The notes: generated by a model from the letters alone, not told the origin. 64,000 nt of DNA from Streptomyces venezuelae (GCF_008642295.1 NZ_CP029190.1:3889501-3953500); one strand, 5' to 3'; positions 15,511 to 25,357 are shown, counted from the stretch's first letter. Made by a program: numbers and translations.

Positions 15511-16434
15511 TCAGAGCATGCCGAGCTTGATGAGAGAGAGCAGGGCGATCAGCTGGATCGCCGAGGCGCCCAGCGCCTTCGGCCAGGGCAGGTCGTGCGA
15601 CTTCGCGATCAGCGTGGTGAAGAGGAAGCCGGCCGCCAGCCAGGTCAGCCAGCCCAGGGCCTGGACCAGGGTGTGGTCACCGCCCAGGAACATGGCGAAG
15701 AGCAGGCGCGGCGCGTCCGTCAGCGACATGATCAGCATGGACAGGCCCACCGTGGGCTGCCAGGTTCCGTCGCCGCCCAGCTGGCGGGCCAGCGTGTGGG
15801 TGACGGCTCCCAGGATCAGCCCGCAGATCACGAAGGCCACACCGGTCGACAGGACGATCGGGACGGCGCTGCTGAGGGTCGCGTTGATCGCGTCCTCGCG
15901 GGCCTTGTCGAAGCCGAAAACGGCGAGCATGCCGTAGAGGAAGGTGACGATCAGAGCCGGAGCCCAGACGGCGTGGTCCCGCATCCGCAGGAAGGTGTGC
16001 CCGGGCTGCGTCACGATGCCCCGGAGCAGGTCCTTCCAGCCCAGCCTGGGCCCGGCCGGCGGGGCCGCCGGCCCGCCCGCCTGGTAGACCGCGCCCTGGT
16101 TGTACGGGTCCTCGCCGACGGAGAAGGCCTGGGTGTGGCCGGGGTTGTTCGCGTACGCCGCCCCCGGCGCGGGACCCGGCCCGGGCTGGTAGCCGTACGC
16201 CGGGCCGCCGCCGGGGCCGCCCGGGCCCGGGTGGGCGTGCGGGTCGAAGTACTCCGGCTCGCCGTGGCCACCGGCATGCTGCTGCCACGTCTGCTGCGGG
16301 GGCGGGGCAGCCTGCGGGTACGGCTGTCCGCCGTACGGCGCCTGCGGGTGCTGCTGACCGTACGGCTGCTGCCGCGGGGGTTGTTGAGGGCCGCGGTTGT
16401 TGTCCCGGCCGCGTCCGATCCTGAATCCAGCCAC
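15511..16434 (-). CDS. Yip1-domain membrane protein with Pro/Gln/Gly-rich N terminus
   Basis: 307 residues. Residues 1-125 are low-complexity cytoplasmic sequence with repeated QQPYGQQHP, YGGQPYPQ and GPGGPGGG segments. Residues ~130-307 form a Yip1-like domain: the amphipathic lead-in LGWKDLLRGIVTQPGHTFLRM then about five hydrophobic segments ending LIALLSLIKLGML. Bacterial Yip1 proteins are of unknown role, possibly membrane organisation or transport. The gene is flanked by terminators on both sides and looks monocistronic. Confidence 0.8.
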   Translation of the reverse strand: MAGFRIGRGRDNNRGPQQPPRQQPYGQQHPQAPYGGQPYPQAAPPPQQTWQQHAGGHGEPEYFDPHAHPGPGGPGGGPAYGYQPGPGPAPGAAYANNPGHTQAFSVGEDPYNQGAVYQAGGPAAPPAGPRLGWKDLLRGIVTQPGHTFLRMRDHAVWAPALIVTFLYGMLAVFGFDKAREDAINATLSSAVPIVLSTGVAFVICGLILGAVTHTLARQLGGDGTWQPTVGLSMLIMSLTDAPRLLFAMFLGGDHTLVQALGWLTWLAAGFLFTTLIAKSHDLPWPKALGASAIQLIALLSLIKLGML

Positions 16435-16611
16435 GTGATCGAACGTACCCGGTCCGGCGGGCAGCGGGTGACACCCGGCGGGAACCGGCCCCCTTTGCGG
16501 CTGACCTGTGACATCCCTTAGGGGAACCCTCGGGGGTTTCCTCCCGTGTGTTCTGTCCCGGTATCAGGCTATTGGGCAGTCCATGTGGCTGTTTGCGGCC
16601 ACGGCCGGGTC

Positions 16612-16660
16612 CACGAAAGCGGCCGGCCCCCTCTCGCCGAGGGGGCCGGCCGCTTTCGTG
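16612..16660 (-). terminator. strong hairpin downstream of the EtfD-like gene
   Basis: cacgaaagcggccggcccc and its exact complement frame a short loop (ctctcgccga region). It lies 20 bp beyond the stop of the EtfD-like gene. Confidence 0.8.
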
Positions 16661-16679
16661 TGCAGAGCGCCGTACGGGA

Positions 16680-18938
16680 CTACTTCGCGGGCTCCGGCTC
16701 CTCCGCCGGGACCTCCGGAGCGTCCGCCACCGGAGTCTTCACCGACTCCAGCAGCAGCTGCGCCACGTCCACGACCTGGACCGACTCCTTCGCCTCCCCG
16801 TCGTTCTTCTTGCCGTTGACCGAGTCGGTCAGCATGACCAGGCAGAACGGGCAGGCGGTGGACACGATGTCCGGGTTCAGGGAGAGGGCTTCGTCCACGC
16901 GCTCGTTGTTGATGCGCTTGCCGATCCGCTCCTCCATCCACATCCGCGCGCCACCGGCGCCACAGCAGAAGCCGCGCTCCTTGTGGCGGTGCATCTCCTG
17001 CTGGCGCAGGCCCGGGACGGCGTTCATGATCTCGCGCGGCGGCGTGTAGACCTTGTTGTGCCGGCCCAGGTAGCACGGGTCGTGGTAGGTGATGAGCCCG
17101 TCCACCGGGGTCACCGGGATCAGCTTGCCCTCGTCGATGAGGTGCTGGAGCAGCTGGGTGTGGTGGATGACCTCGTACTCGCCGCCCAGCTGCGGGTACT
17201 CGTTCGCGATGGTGTTGAAGCAGTGCGGGCAGGTCGAGACGATCTTCTTGGCCGACTTCGGCTTCTTCGTCGACTCGTCCTCGTCGTCCTCACCGAACGC
17301 CAGGTTCAGCATCGCGACGTTCTCCTGGCCCAGCTGCTGGAACAGCGGCTCGTTGCCCAGGCGGCGCGGCGAGTCACCGGTGCACTTCTCCTCGCCGCCC
17401 ATGATCGCGAACTTGACGCCCGCCATGTGCAGCAGCTCCGCGAAGGCCTTGGTGGTCTTCTTGGCGCGGTCCTCCAGGGCGCCGGCGCAGCCGACCCAGT
17501 AGAGGTAGTCGACCTCGGTGAGGTCCTCGACGTCCTTGCCGACGATCGGGACCTCGAAGTCGACCTCCTTGGTCCACTCCACCCGCTGCTTCTTGGCCAG
17601 GCCCCAGGGGTTGCCCTTCTTCTCCAGGTTCTTGAGCATCGTGCCCGCCTCGGATGGGAACGCGGACTCGATCATCACCTGGTAGCGGCGCATGTCGACG
17701 ATGTGGTCGATGTGCTCGATGTCGACCGGGCACTGCTCCACGCACGCACCGCAGGTGGTGCACGACCACAGCACGTCCGGGTCGATGACGCCGTTCTCCT
17801 CGACCGTCCCGATCAGCGGGCGCTCGGCCTCCGCCAGGGCGGCGGCCGGGACGTCCTTGAGCTGCTCCTCGGAGGCCTTCTCCTCGCCCTCCATGGTCTT
17901 GCCGCCGCCGGCCAGCAGGTACGGGGCCTTGGCGTGCGCGTGGTCGCGCAGCGACATGATCAGGAGCTTCGGGGAGAGCGGCTTGCCGGTGTTCCAGGCG
18001 GGGCACTGCGACTGGCAGCGACCGCACTCGGTGCAGGTGGAGAAGTCGAGGATGCCCTTCCAGGAGAACTGCTCGACCTGGGAGACGCCGAAGACGTCGT
18101 CCTCGCCCGGGTCCTCGAAGTCGATCTCCTTGCCGCCGCTGGTCATCGGCTGGAGCGCGCCCAGCGCGGTGGAGCCGTCGGCGTTCCGCTTGAACCAGAT
18201 GTTCGGGAAGCCGAGGAAGCGGTGCCAGGCCACACCCATGTTCGTGTTCAGCGAGACCACGATCATCCAGGTGAAGGACGTGGCGATCTTCAGTGCCGCG
18301 AAGAAGTAGGTGAGGTTCTGGATCGTGCTCAGGTCCAGGCCGTCGAGCAGCGCGATCAGCGGGTAGGAGGCGAAGAAGCCCGGTTCCCAGCTCGTCACGT
18401 GGTGCTGGACGCCTTCGAGGGCGCGCAGCGTCATGATGCAGATGCCGACGGTCAGGATGACGGCCTCGACGAAGTACGCCTGGCCGGTCTTGGAGCCCGT
18501 GAAGCGGGACTTGCGGCCCGCCGCGCCCGGCCGGCTCAGCTGCCGGATCACGATCAGGGTCAGGATGCCGAGGACCGTCATCAGGCCGAGGAACTCGGTG
18601 AACACCTCGTACGGCAGGAAGTCGCCGATGATCGGGATCAGCCAGTCGGCCTGGAAGAGCTGGCCGAAGGCGTTGACGATCGTGAGGAGCAGTGAGAAGA
18701 AGCCGATCGCCACGAACCAGTGCGCCACGCCGATGACGCCCCAGCGGTTCATGCGGGTGTGGCCGAAGAATTCCTTGGCCAGCGTGATGGTGCGCTGCTT
18801 GGGGTCGCCGGTGCGCGTGCCGGCGGGCACGGGCTGGCCGAGCTTCACGAAGTGGTAGATCTGCGCGATGGCACGGCCGAACAGCGCGACGGCTACCACC
18901 GTGATGACCAGCGACACGATGATCGCGGCGAGTTGCAT
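16680..18938 (-). CDS. EtfD-like membrane Fe-S oxidoreductase (heterodisulfide-reductase-related)
   Basis: 752 residues. Residues ~1-235 hold about six membrane helices of a NarI/HdrE-like cytochrome domain with spaced histidines. Two [4Fe-4S] ferredoxin sites follow: CTECGRCQSQC (302-312) and CTTCGACVEQC (393-403). The C-terminal half has cysteine-rich CCG-type domains: STCPHCFNTI, HDPCYLGRHN, GFCCGAGGARMWMEE, TACPFCLVML. Mycobacterial Rv0338c (EtfD), with this architecture, passes electrons from electron-transfer flavoprotein to the quinone pool during fatty-acid oxidation; the same role is likely here. The C terminus is an acidic Pro/Glu tail. A ggtaac/gttacc inverted repeat (19004-19033) lies ahead of the gene. 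Confidence 0.88.
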   Translation of the reverse strand: MQLAAIIVSLVITVVAVALFGRAIAQIYHFVKLGQPVPAGTRTGDPKQRTITLAKEFFGHTRMNRWGVIGVAHWFVAIGFFSLLLTIVNAFGQLFQADWLIPIIGDFLPYEVFTEFLGLMTVLGILTLIVIRQLSRPGAAGRKSRFTGSKTGQAYFVEAVILTVGICIMTLRALEGVQHHVTSWEPGFFASYPLIALLDGLDLSTIQNLTYFFAALKIATSFTWMIVVSLNTNMGVAWHRFLGFPNIWFKRNADGSTALGALQPMTSGGKEIDFEDPGEDDVFGVSQVEQFSWKGILDFSTCTECGRCQSQCPAWNTGKPLSPKLLIMSLRDHAHAKAPYLLAGGGKTMEGEEKASEEQLKDVPAAALAEAERPLIGTVEENGVIDPDVLWSCTTCGACVEQCPVDIEHIDHIVDMRRYQVMIESAFPSEAGTMLKNLEKKGNPWGLAKKQRVEWTKEVDFEVPIVGKDVEDLTEVDYLYWVGCAGALEDRAKKTTKAFAELLHMAGVKFAIMGGEEKCTGDSPRRLGNEPLFQQLGQENVAMLNLAFGEDDEDESTKKPKSAKKIVSTCPHCFNTIANEYPQLGGEYEVIHHTQLLQHLIDEGKLIPVTPVDGLITYHDPCYLGRHNKVYTPPREIMNAVPGLRQQEMHRHKERGFCCGAGGARMWMEERIGKRINNERVDEALSLNPDIVSTACPFCLVMLTDSVNGKKNDGEAKESVQVVDVAQLLLESVKTPVADAPEVPAEEPEPAK

Positions 18939-19080
18939 GAGGGGCTCCTCGGGCGGGCCTGCGAGGGGGAGCGCCGGTACAGTCCAGTATGGCGCTACTA
19001 AGCGGTAACTTATTCAGTCAAGCTGAGGTTACCCAGTTCTAGGGCCGCACTGTAGTTGTGTGCCCGGTGATCTGTGTCGC

Positions 19081-19593
19081 TCAGGTGACCCTTCGCGGGC
19101 CCACGGCGGCGCGCGGGGTCCGCGCGAGGATGCGCAGGTCCATGCCGAGCCAGTGGTTCTCGACGTAGTGGCGGTCGAGGAGTTCCATCTCCTCCCAGGG
19201 CATGTCGGACCGGTCGCCGACCTGCCAGAGCCCGGTGATTCCGGGGCGTACGAACAGCCGGTCGGCGGAACTGAGGCGTCCGGTGACGCCGGGCGGCTGC
19301 GGGCGCGGCCCGACGAGGGACATCTCCCCCCGCACCACATTGACCAGCTGTGGCAGGCGGTCCAGCGCGTGGCGGCCCAGCAGTCCGTCCGGAGCTGTAC
19401 GGAACCTCCAGGTCCGGAACGGCCGGCCGCCGAGCCCCGCGGCCGGCTCGCGCAGGAAGACCCGGCCGCCGCGGGCGGCGTACAGGGCGGCGCAGGTCGC
19501 GAGCAGGGGGAGGGCGAGCACCCCCAGCAGCGCCAGGGCGCCGAACAGGTCGAAGACCCGCTTGGCCGGGGGCGGGGTGAGCGGGAGCCGCAT
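19081..19593 (-). CDS. bacterial sugar transferase (WcaJ/initiating glycosyltransferase type)
   Basis: From ATG at 19593 the protein has 170 residues: one N-terminal hydrophobic hairpin (VFDLFGALALLGVLALPLLAT), then the catalytic domain with RLPQLVNVVRGEMSLVGPRPQ and RPGITGLWQV...WEEMELLDRHYVENHWLGMDLRIL. These motifs match phosphoglycosyl transferases that load the first sugar phosphate onto a polyprenyl phosphate at the membrane. The frame is open to 19722 with an alternative ATG at 19680; the added Pro/Arg/Gly-rich part is not family-like. No capsule genes surround it, unusual for this family. Confidence 0.85.
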   Translation of the reverse strand: MRLPLTPPPAKRVFDLFGALALLGVLALPLLATCAALYAARGGRVFLREPAAGLGGRPFRTWRFRTAPDGLLGRHALDRLPQLVNVVRGEMSLVGPRPQPPGVTGRLSSADRLFVRPGITGLWQVGDRSDMPWEEMELLDRHYVENHWLGMDLRILARTPRAAVGPRRVT

Positions 19594-19761
19594 ACCGGCA
19601 GCCTGCCGCCCGCCCGGTCCGGGCCGGGGTCCGGCGCGCGGTACCGTCCCCCGCTCGGCCCCCCTCAGCCCCGGCGGCATCGCCCCTTGCGCGTAAGGGG
19701 AGCCTAAAGGTTGAGCCCCCAAGGCTCAGGTCTGTTGACGGCCGGGCGCCGATGAGGCATG

Positions 19762-19782
19762 GTTGAGTCTGTTCCACTCAAG
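19762..19782. promoter_or_regulatory. HAIR operator (HspR site) of the dnaK operon
   Basis: gttgagt-N7-actcaag matches the HAIR consensus CTTGAGT-N7-ACTCAAG except for one base in the left arm. It ends 19 bp before the dnaK ATG, beside GGAGG. HspR, encoded as the fourth gene of this operon, represses by binding such sites with DnaK as co-repressor. Confidence 0.9.
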
Positions 19783-19801
19783 TCAGCTGGAGGAAATCAA
19801 A

Positions 19802-21649
19802 ATGGCTCGTGCGGTCGGCATCGACCTGGGCACCACTAACTCCGTCGTCAGCGTTCTCGAAGGCGGCGAGCCCACCGTCATCACCAACGCCGAGGGCGCC
19901 AGGACCACGCCGTCCGTCGTCGCCTTCGCCAAGAACGGCGAGGTCCTCGTCGGCGAGGTCGCCAAGCGCCAGGCGGTCACCAACGTGGACCGCACCATCC
20001 GGTCGGTCAAGCGCCACATGGGCACCGACTGGAAGATCGAGATCGACGGCAAGAGCTTCAACCCGCAGCAGATGAGCGCCTTCATCCTGCAGAAGCTCAA
20101 GCGCGACGCCGAGGCGTACCTGGGCGAGAAGGTCACCGATGCGGTCATCACCGTCCCGGCGTACTTCAACGACTCCGAGCGCCAGGCCACCAAGGAGGCC
20201 GGCGAGATCGCGGGCCTGAACGTCCTGCGCATCGTCAACGAGCCGACCGCCGCCGCGCTGGCCTACGGCCTCGACAAGGACGACCAGACCATCCTCGTCT
20301 TCGACCTCGGTGGCGGCACCTTCGACGTGTCCCTCCTGGAGATCGGCGACGGCGTCGTCGAGGTGAAGGCCACCAACGGTGACAACCACCTCGGTGGTGA
20401 CGACTGGGACCAGCGCGTCGTCGACTACCTGGTCAAGCAGTTCCTGAACGGCCACGGCGTCGACCTGGCCAAGGACAAGATGGCCCTCCAGCGTCTGCGC
20501 GAGGCCGCCGAGAAGGCGAAGATCGAGCTGTCCTCCTCCACGGAGACCACGATCAACCTGCCCTACATCACGGCCTCCGCCGAGGGCCCGCTGCACCTGG
20601 ACGAGAAGCTCACCCGCGCCCAGTTCCAGCAGCTGACCGCGGACCTCCTGGACCGCTGCAAGACCCCGTTCCACAACGTCATCAAGGACGCCGGCATCGC
20701 GCTGTCCGAGATCGACCACGTGGTCCTGGTCGGCGGTTCCACCCGCATGCCCGCCGTCGCCGAGCTCGTCAAGGAGCTGACCGGCGGCAAGGAGGCCAAC
20801 AAGGGTGTGAACCCGGACGAGGTCGTCGCCATCGGCGCCACCCTCCAGGCCGGTGTCCTCAAGGGTGAGGTCAAGGACGTCCTGCTCCTCGACGTGACCC
20901 CGCTGTCCCTCGGCATCGAGACCAAGGGCGGCATCATGACCAAGCTCATCGAGCGCAACACGACCATCCCGACCAAGCGGTCGGAGATCTTCACCACGGC
21001 CGAGGACAACCAGCCGTCCGTGCAGATCCAGGTCTACCAGGGCGAGCGCGAGATCGCGGCGTACAACAAGAAGCTCGGCATGTTCGAGCTGACCGGCCTG
21101 CCGCCGGCCCCGCGCGGGGTCCCGCAGATCGAGGTCTCCTTCGACATCGACGCCAACGGCATCATGCACGTGACCGCGAAGGACCTCGGCACGGGCAAGG
21201 AGCAGAAGATGACCGTCACCGGCGGTTCTTCGCTCGCCAAGGACGAGGTCGACCGGATGCGCCAGGAGGCCGAGCAGTACGCGGAGGAGGACACCCGCCG
21301 CCGCGAGGCCGCCGAGACCCGCAACCAGGCCGAGCAGCTCGTGTACCAGACGGAGAAGTTCGTCAAGGACAACGAGGACAAGGTCCCGGCCGAGGTCAAG
21401 ACCGAGGTCGAGAGCGCCGTCGCCGAGCTGAAGGAGAAGCTCAAGGGCGAGGACACCTCCGAGATCCGCACCGCCACCGAGAAGGTCGCGGCCGTCTCGC
21501 AGAAGCTGGGCCAGGCGATCTACGCCGACGCGCAGGCCGCCCAGGGTGCCGCGGGCGCCGAGGCCGGCGAGGCCAAGGCCGGTGCCGACGACGACGTCGT
21601 CGACGCCGAGATCGTCGACGAGGACAAGCCGAAGGGCGGCGCTGTCTGA
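19802..21649 (+). CDS. dnaK: chaperone DnaK (Hsp70)
   Basis: 615 residues from ATG at 19802 after GGAGG. ATPase domain: [11 protein letters not shown] (6-16), [34 protein letters not shown]. Substrate domain: [12 protein letters not shown] and [10 protein letters not shown]. An acidic, Ala/Gly-rich tail ends [13 protein letters not shown]. It refolds or holds unfolded proteins with DnaJ and GrpE in the cytoplasm. First gene of dnaK-grpE-dnaJ-hspR; its stop overlaps grpE (TGATG). Confidence 0.99.
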   Translation: MARAVGIDLGTTNSVVSVLEGGEPTVITNAEGARTTPSVVAFAKNGEVLVGEVAKRQAVTNVDRTIRSVKRHMGTDWKIEIDGKSFNPQQMSAFILQKLKRDAEAYLGEKVTDAVITVPAYFNDSERQATKEAGEIAGLNVLRIVNEPTAAALAYGLDKDDQTILVFDLGGGTFDVSLLEIGDGVVEVKATNGDNHLGGDDWDQRVVDYLVKQFLNGHGVDLAKDKMALQRLREAAEKAKIELSSSTETTINLPYITASAEGPLHLDEKLTRAQFQQLTADLLDRCKTPFHNVIKDAGIALSEIDHVVLVGGSTRMPAVAELVKELTGGKEANKGVNPDEVVAIGATLQAGVLKGEVKDVLLLDVTPLSLGIETKGGIMTKLIERNTTIPTKRSEIFTTAEDNQPSVQIQVYQGEREIAAYNKKLGMFELTGLPPAPRGVPQIEVSFDIDANGIMHVTAKDLGTGKEQKMTVTGGSSLAKDEVDRMRQEAEQYAEEDTRRREAAETRNQAEQLVYQTEKFVKDNEDKVPAEVKTEVESAVAELKEKLKGEDTSEIRTATEKVAAVSQKLGQAIYADAQAAQGAAGAEAGEAKAGADDDVVDAEIVDEDKPKGGAV

Positions 21650-22302
21650 TGTCGGAGGAGACCCCGGGCTTCGAGGAGAAGCCCGAAGTCCCCGCCGAGG
21701 GCACGCCCGAGGAGCCGAAGGCCGCCGACTCCGCCGACACGGCGGACGAGGCGGCCCCGGCCGGGGACAGCGCAGCGGCCACCGGCCGTGAAACGGCTCT
21801 GCTGGCGCAGCTGGACCAGGCCCGTACCGCGCTCGGTGAGCGCACCGCGGACCTCCAGCGGCTCCAGGCCGAGTACCAGAACTACCGCCGCCGGGTCGAC
21901 CGGGACCGGGTCACGGTCAAGGAGATCGCTGTCGCGAGCCTCCTGACCGAGCTCCTCCCGACGCTGGACGACATCGGCCGCGCCCGGGAACACGGCGAGC
22001 TGGTCGGCGGGTTCAAGTCGGTGGCCGAATCGCTGGAGACGGTCGCCGCCAAGATGGGGCTCCAGCAGTTCGGCAAGGAGGGCGAGCCCTTCGACCCGAC
22101 GATCCACGAGGCCCTGATGCACTCGTACGCGCCGGACGTCACCGAGACGACCTGCGTGGCGATCCTGCAGCCGGGGTACCGGATCGGCGAGCGCACGATC
22201 CGCCCCGCGCGGGTCGCGGTGGCCGAGCCCCAGCCCGGGGCCGCGGCCCCCAAGTCGGAGGACTCCGAGGAGTCCGCCGACCAGAAGGACAGTGATCAGT
22301 AA
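21649..22302 (+). CDS. grpE: GrpE nucleotide-exchange factor
   Basis: 217 residues, starting on the last base of the dnaK stop. Residues 1-45 are an acidic disordered tail, followed by a long coiled coil (LDQARTALGERTADLQRLQAEYQNYRRRVDRDR) and the beta domain ending FDPTIHEALMHSYAPDVTE...GYRIGERTIRPARVAVAEP. It releases ADP from DnaK. The C-terminal tail rich in Glu/Ser is typical of Streptomyces GrpE. Confidence 0.98.
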   Translation: MSEETPGFEEKPEVPAEGTPEEPKAADSADTADEAAPAGDSAAATGRETALLAQLDQARTALGERTADLQRLQAEYQNYRRRVDRDRVTVKEIAVASLLTELLPTLDDIGRAREHGELVGGFKSVAESLETVAAKMGLQQFGKEGEPFDPTIHEALMHSYAPDVTETTCVAILQPGYRIGERTIRPARVAVAEPQPGAAAPKSEDSEESADQKDSDQ

Positions 22303-22341
22303 CAGCGGCAGGGCCGGCAGTACCTGGGAGGAGGGACGTCG

Positions 22342-23520
22342 ATGAGCACGAAGGACTTCGTGGAGAAGGACTACTACAAGGTTCTCGGCGTCCCCAAGGA
22401 CGCCACCGAGGCCGAGATCAAGAAGGCGTACCGGAAGCTCGCCCGCGAGTTCCACCCGGACGCCAACAAGGGCGACGCCTCGGCGGAGGAGCGCTTCAAG
22501 GAGATCTCCGAGGCGAACGACATCCTCGGCGACCCCAAGAAGCGCAAGGAGTACGACGAGGCGCGCGCCCTCTTCGGCAACGGCGGCTTCCGCCCCGGGC
22601 CGGGCGCCGGCGGCGGCACGTTCAACTTCGACCTGGGTGACCTCTTCGGAGGCGCCCAGGGCGGGGCGGGCGGCGGTTTCGGCGGCGGCGGCATCGGCGA
22701 CATGTTCGGCGGGCTGTTCAACCGGGGCGGCGCCGGCACGGGGACCCGTACCCAGCCGCGCCGCGGCCAGGACATCGAGTCCGAGGTGACGCTCAGCTTC
22801 ACCGAGGCGGTGGAAGGGGCCACGGTCCCGCTGCGGATGTCCTCCCAGGCCCCCTGCAAGGCCTGCTCCGGCACCGGAGACAAGAACGGCACGCCCCGGG
22901 TGTGCCCGACCTGTGTCGGTACCGGGCAGGTCTCCCGGGGCAGCGGTGGCGGCTTCTCGCTGACCGACCCGTGCGCCGACTGCAAGGGCCGCGGCCTGAT
23001 CGCCGAGAACCCCTGCGAGATCTGCAAGGGCAGCGGCCGGGCCCGGTCCTCCCGCACCATGCAGGTGCGGATCCCGGCGGGCGTCACCGACGCCCAGCGG
23101 ATCCGGCTGCGCGGCAAGGGCGGCCCGGGCGAGCGCGGCGGCCCGGCCGGTGACCTGTACGTGGTGGTCCATGTGGACAGCCACCCCGTGTTCGGCCGCC
23201 GGGACGACAACCTGACGGTGACCGTCCCGGTGACCTTCGCCGAGGCCGCGCTGGGCGGCGAGATCCGGGTGCCCACTCTGGGCGGGCCGCCGGTGACGCT
23301 GAAGCTGCCCCCGGGCACGCCCAACGGCCGTACCATGCGCGCACGCGGCAAGGGGGCGGTCCGCAAGGACGGCACCCGCGGCGACCTGCTGGTGACGGTG
23401 GAGGTGGCGGTGCCCGTCAGCCTGCCGGACAAGGCCCGCGAGGCGCTGGAGACGTACCGGGAGGCCACGGTGGACGAGGATCCCCGGGGCGCCCTGTTCG
23501 AGGCAGCGAAGGGAGCATGA
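22342..23520 (+). CDS. dnaJ: chaperone DnaJ (Hsp40, type I)
   Basis: 392 residues; start has GGGAGGAGGGACG upstream. J domain residues ~9-75 with the HPD motif (EFHPDANKG). A Gly/Phe-rich linker follows. The zinc region carries four CxxCxGxG repeats: CKACSGTG, CPTCVGTG, CADCKGRG, CEICKGSG. The C-terminal substrate domains end at EAAKGA. It stimulates DnaK ATPase and delivers substrates. The hspR ATG follows 1 bp after the stop. Confidence 0.99.
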   Translation: MSTKDFVEKDYYKVLGVPKDATEAEIKKAYRKLAREFHPDANKGDASAEERFKEISEANDILGDPKKRKEYDEARALFGNGGFRPGPGAGGGTFNFDLGDLFGGAQGGAGGGFGGGGIGDMFGGLFNRGGAGTGTRTQPRRGQDIESEVTLSFTEAVEGATVPLRMSSQAPCKACSGTGDKNGTPRVCPTCVGTGQVSRGSGGGFSLTDPCADCKGRGLIAENPCEICKGSGRARSSRTMQVRIPAGVTDAQRIRLRGKGGPGERGGPAGDLYVVVHVDSHPVFGRRDDNLTVTVPVTFAEAALGGEIRVPTLGGPPVTLKLPPGTPNGRTMRARGKGAVRKDGTRGDLLVTVEVAVPVSLPDKAREALETYREATVDEDPRGALFEAAKGA

Positions 23521-23521
23521 G

Positions 23522-23986
23522 ATGGACGGCCGACGACGCCAGTCGAAGTTCGGCAGCGGTGCGTACCAACTGACGGATGAGACCCCGGTCTACGTTATCT
23601 CGGTCGCCGCTCAGCTCTCCGGTCTGCACCCGCAGACCCTCCGCCAGTACGACCGGCTCGGCCTGGTGTCCCCGGACCGGACGGCCGGCCGCGGCCGGCG
23701 CTACTCGGCCCGTGACATCGAACTGCTCCGCACGGTGCAGGCGCTGTCCCAGGACGAGGGCATCAACCTGGCCGGCATCAAGCGCATCATCGAACTGGAG
23801 AACCAGGTCGCCGCACTCCAGCAGCGGGTCGCCGAGCTGTCGGCGGCCGTGGACGGTGCGGCCGTGGCCATGCAGCAGCGCGAGGCGCAGGTCCATGCCT
23901 CGTACCGGCGCGACCTGGTCCCGTACACGGACGTGCAGCAGACCAGTGCGCTGGTCGTGTGGCGGCCCAAGCGGCCACAGGACTGA
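23522..23986 (+). CDS. hspR: HspR, MerR-family heat-shock repressor
   Basis: 154 residues. The MerR-type winged helix is PVYVISVAAQLSGLHPQTLRQYDRLGLVSPDRTAGRGRRYS, then the dimerisation coiled coil NLAGIKRIIELENQVAALQQRVAEL. It binds HAIR operators such as 19762-19782 and 26225-26245 and gives autoregulation of the operon plus control of clpB. The C terminus ending VVWRPKRPQD is normal for Streptomyces HspR. Confidence 0.97.
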   Translation: MDGRRRQSKFGSGAYQLTDETPVYVISVAAQLSGLHPQTLRQYDRLGLVSPDRTAGRGRRYSARDIELLRTVQALSQDEGINLAGIKRIIELENQVAALQQRVAELSAAVDGAAVAMQQREAQVHASYRRDLVPYTDVQQTSALVVWRPKRPQD

Positions 23987-24005
23987 CGCCGCAGCACAGC
24001 TGAGT

Positions 24006-24040
24006 GAAGGCTCCTGCCCGGTTCACGGGCAGGAGCCTTC
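24006..24040. terminator. bidirectional terminator after hspR
   Basis: A perfect 15-bp stem (gaaggctcctgcccg) with a 5-nt loop lies between the convergent ends of hspR and the LuxR-type gene. Confidence 0.85.
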
Positions 24041-25024
24041 TCACTTCTCCGGGCCGTTGAGGATGCCCGACCGGGCGATGAGGAAGCCGAGCTGGGCCCG
24101 GCTGCCGCTGCCGAGGGTGGTGGCCAGCTTGGCGATGTGCGCCCGGCAGGTCCGTACGTTCATGCCGAGGCGGCGCGCGATGGCCTCGTCCACATGCCCC
24201 TCGACCAGGAGTTGGGCGATGGAGCGCTGCACCCCGGTGATGCCCTCGGGAGTGGGCCCGTAACTGACCTCCTCGCGCAGCGGCACGGCCCGGTGCCAGA
24301 GCTGCTCGAACACCTTGATGAGGTAGCGGACCAGGGCGGGGTGCCGCAGTTCCAGGGCGACCTGCTGGTCGTCCCGGGCCGGGATGAAGGCCACCGACTC
24401 GTCGCAGATGATGAGGCGCTCGACCAGCTCCTCCAGGGTGCGGAACTCGACCTTCCCGCCCGCGACCCGGTCGATGTAGGCCATGGTGCCCCGGCTGTGC
24501 CGGACGGTGTGCTGGTAGAGGGTGCGCATGCTGACACCCCGCCGGATCAGCGGCTGATCGCGTTCGATCGCCTGGTTCAGAATGTGCTCCGCGCGGCCCC
24601 CACCGGGCTGGATGGTCAGCATTTCGGTGTGGCACTCGGCGGTCGCGACGTTCAGAGCGGCGTTGATCCGGTTGAATCCCTCCAACACGGTGATCGCGTG
24701 GGTGGGCGCGGGACTGAGCGCGCTGATGGCCATGAATGGCTCAAATGCTTCGGTGAGCTCGATGGATGCCCGCCGGCTCTGCAGGATCTCCCGTTCGAGC
24801 GGGTGGAGCCGCTGTGCCAGGGCCACCGAAGGGGGAACCGGGCGCAGCCAGTTGGCGTCATCCGGGTCGGGATGAAGCAGCGCGAATTCCAGCAGGCAGG
24901 GCGTCTGCTCGACTTCTGCGCGGGCGAGCCGGCCCGAGCTCAGCGCGCTGGCGTAGAGCTCCGCACCCAGGTCGCAGAGTTCGGTGACTGGGTGGGGATG
25001 TGTCTGGTTAGCACTCTTTACCAC
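24041..25024 (-). CDS. LuxR-type transcriptional regulator, 327 aa
   Basis: Start GTG at 25024. Residues 1-255 are a helical region that includes a segment resembling TrmB/PLD-like sensor domains in other Streptomyces regulators (GFNRINAALNVATAECHTEMLTIQPGG, LIRRGVSMRTLYQHTVRH). The C terminus is a LuxR helix-turn-helix: GVQRSIAQLLVEGHVDEAIARRLGMNVRTCRAHIAKL. No receiver domain or ATP site. It is divergent from the small DSGWGS-peptide gene with 114-132 bp between, the position expected for its regulator. Confidence 0.85.
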   Translation of the reverse strand: MVKSANQTHPHPVTELCDLGAELYASALSSGRLARAEVEQTPCLLEFALLHPDPDDANWLRPVPPSVALAQRLHPLEREILQSRRASIELTEAFEPFMAISALSPAPTHAITVLEGFNRINAALNVATAECHTEMLTIQPGGGRAEHILNQAIERDQPLIRRGVSMRTLYQHTVRHSRGTMAYIDRVAGGKVEFRTLEELVERLIICDESVAFIPARDDQQVALELRHPALVRYLIKVFEQLWHRAVPLREEVSYGPTPEGITGVQRSIAQLLVEGHVDEAIARRLGMNVRTCRAHIAKLATTLGSGSRAQLGFLIARSGILNGPEK

Positions 25025-25138
25025 CTAATCTCCCACCCCCAGGGTCCTGCATCTACAGGAACATGATGCATCGCCACAGTGGCATCGACGTGGCTCGATA
25101 AGTCATCGTCTGTCATGCGGGGGAGAGGAATCCATCCA

Positions 25139-25357
25139 GTGAGGACGAAGTCGACCATGTACAAGAAATTGCTTCGCTCGGTGGTTGCCGTTGCTCTCTC
25201 CACGGTTGTGGCCTATGGGGTGGCGGGGGGCGACCTCGGAACCACCGACAGCGGCTGGGGCAGTGGTCCCACCGACAGTGGCTGGGGCAGTGCCCCGCTG
25301 GACGGCTGGGACAGCGGCTGGGGCAGCGCTCCGCTGAACGGGGAGGTCGACGCATGA
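25139..25357 (+). CDS. small secreted-type peptide with three DSGWGS repeats
   Basis: Two in-frame starts are possible: GTG 25139 (72 residues; GGAGAGG upstream) or ATG 25157 (66 residues; GAGG 12 nt upstream). The N terminus MYKKLLRSVVAVALSTVVAYGVAGG is signal-peptide-like. The remainder is tiny and repetitive: TDSGWGSGPTDSGWGSAPLD, then GWDSGWGSAPLNGEVDA. The gene ends in ATGA, coupling it to the next gene. The unit DSGWGS(G/A)P recurs three times. No known family comes to mind; a leader/core-like layout would fit a precursor peptide, but a structural or cell-wall role is equally possible. Confidence 0.75.
   Translation: MRTKSTMYKKLLRSVVAVALSTVVAYGVAGGDLGTTDSGWGSGPTDSGWGSAPLDGWDSGWGSAPLNGEVDA

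Noticed and set aside
16548..18695. 715-residue plus-strand frame opposite the EtfD-like gene
   Set aside because: No domain-like sequence; the minus strand has two ferredoxin motifs and membrane helices.
25230..25335. Short repeats considered as a CRISPR array
   Set aside because: The repeats are in-frame DSGWGS codons of a peptide gene with no constant spacer length; no cas genes. No CRISPR array was seen anywhere in the window.
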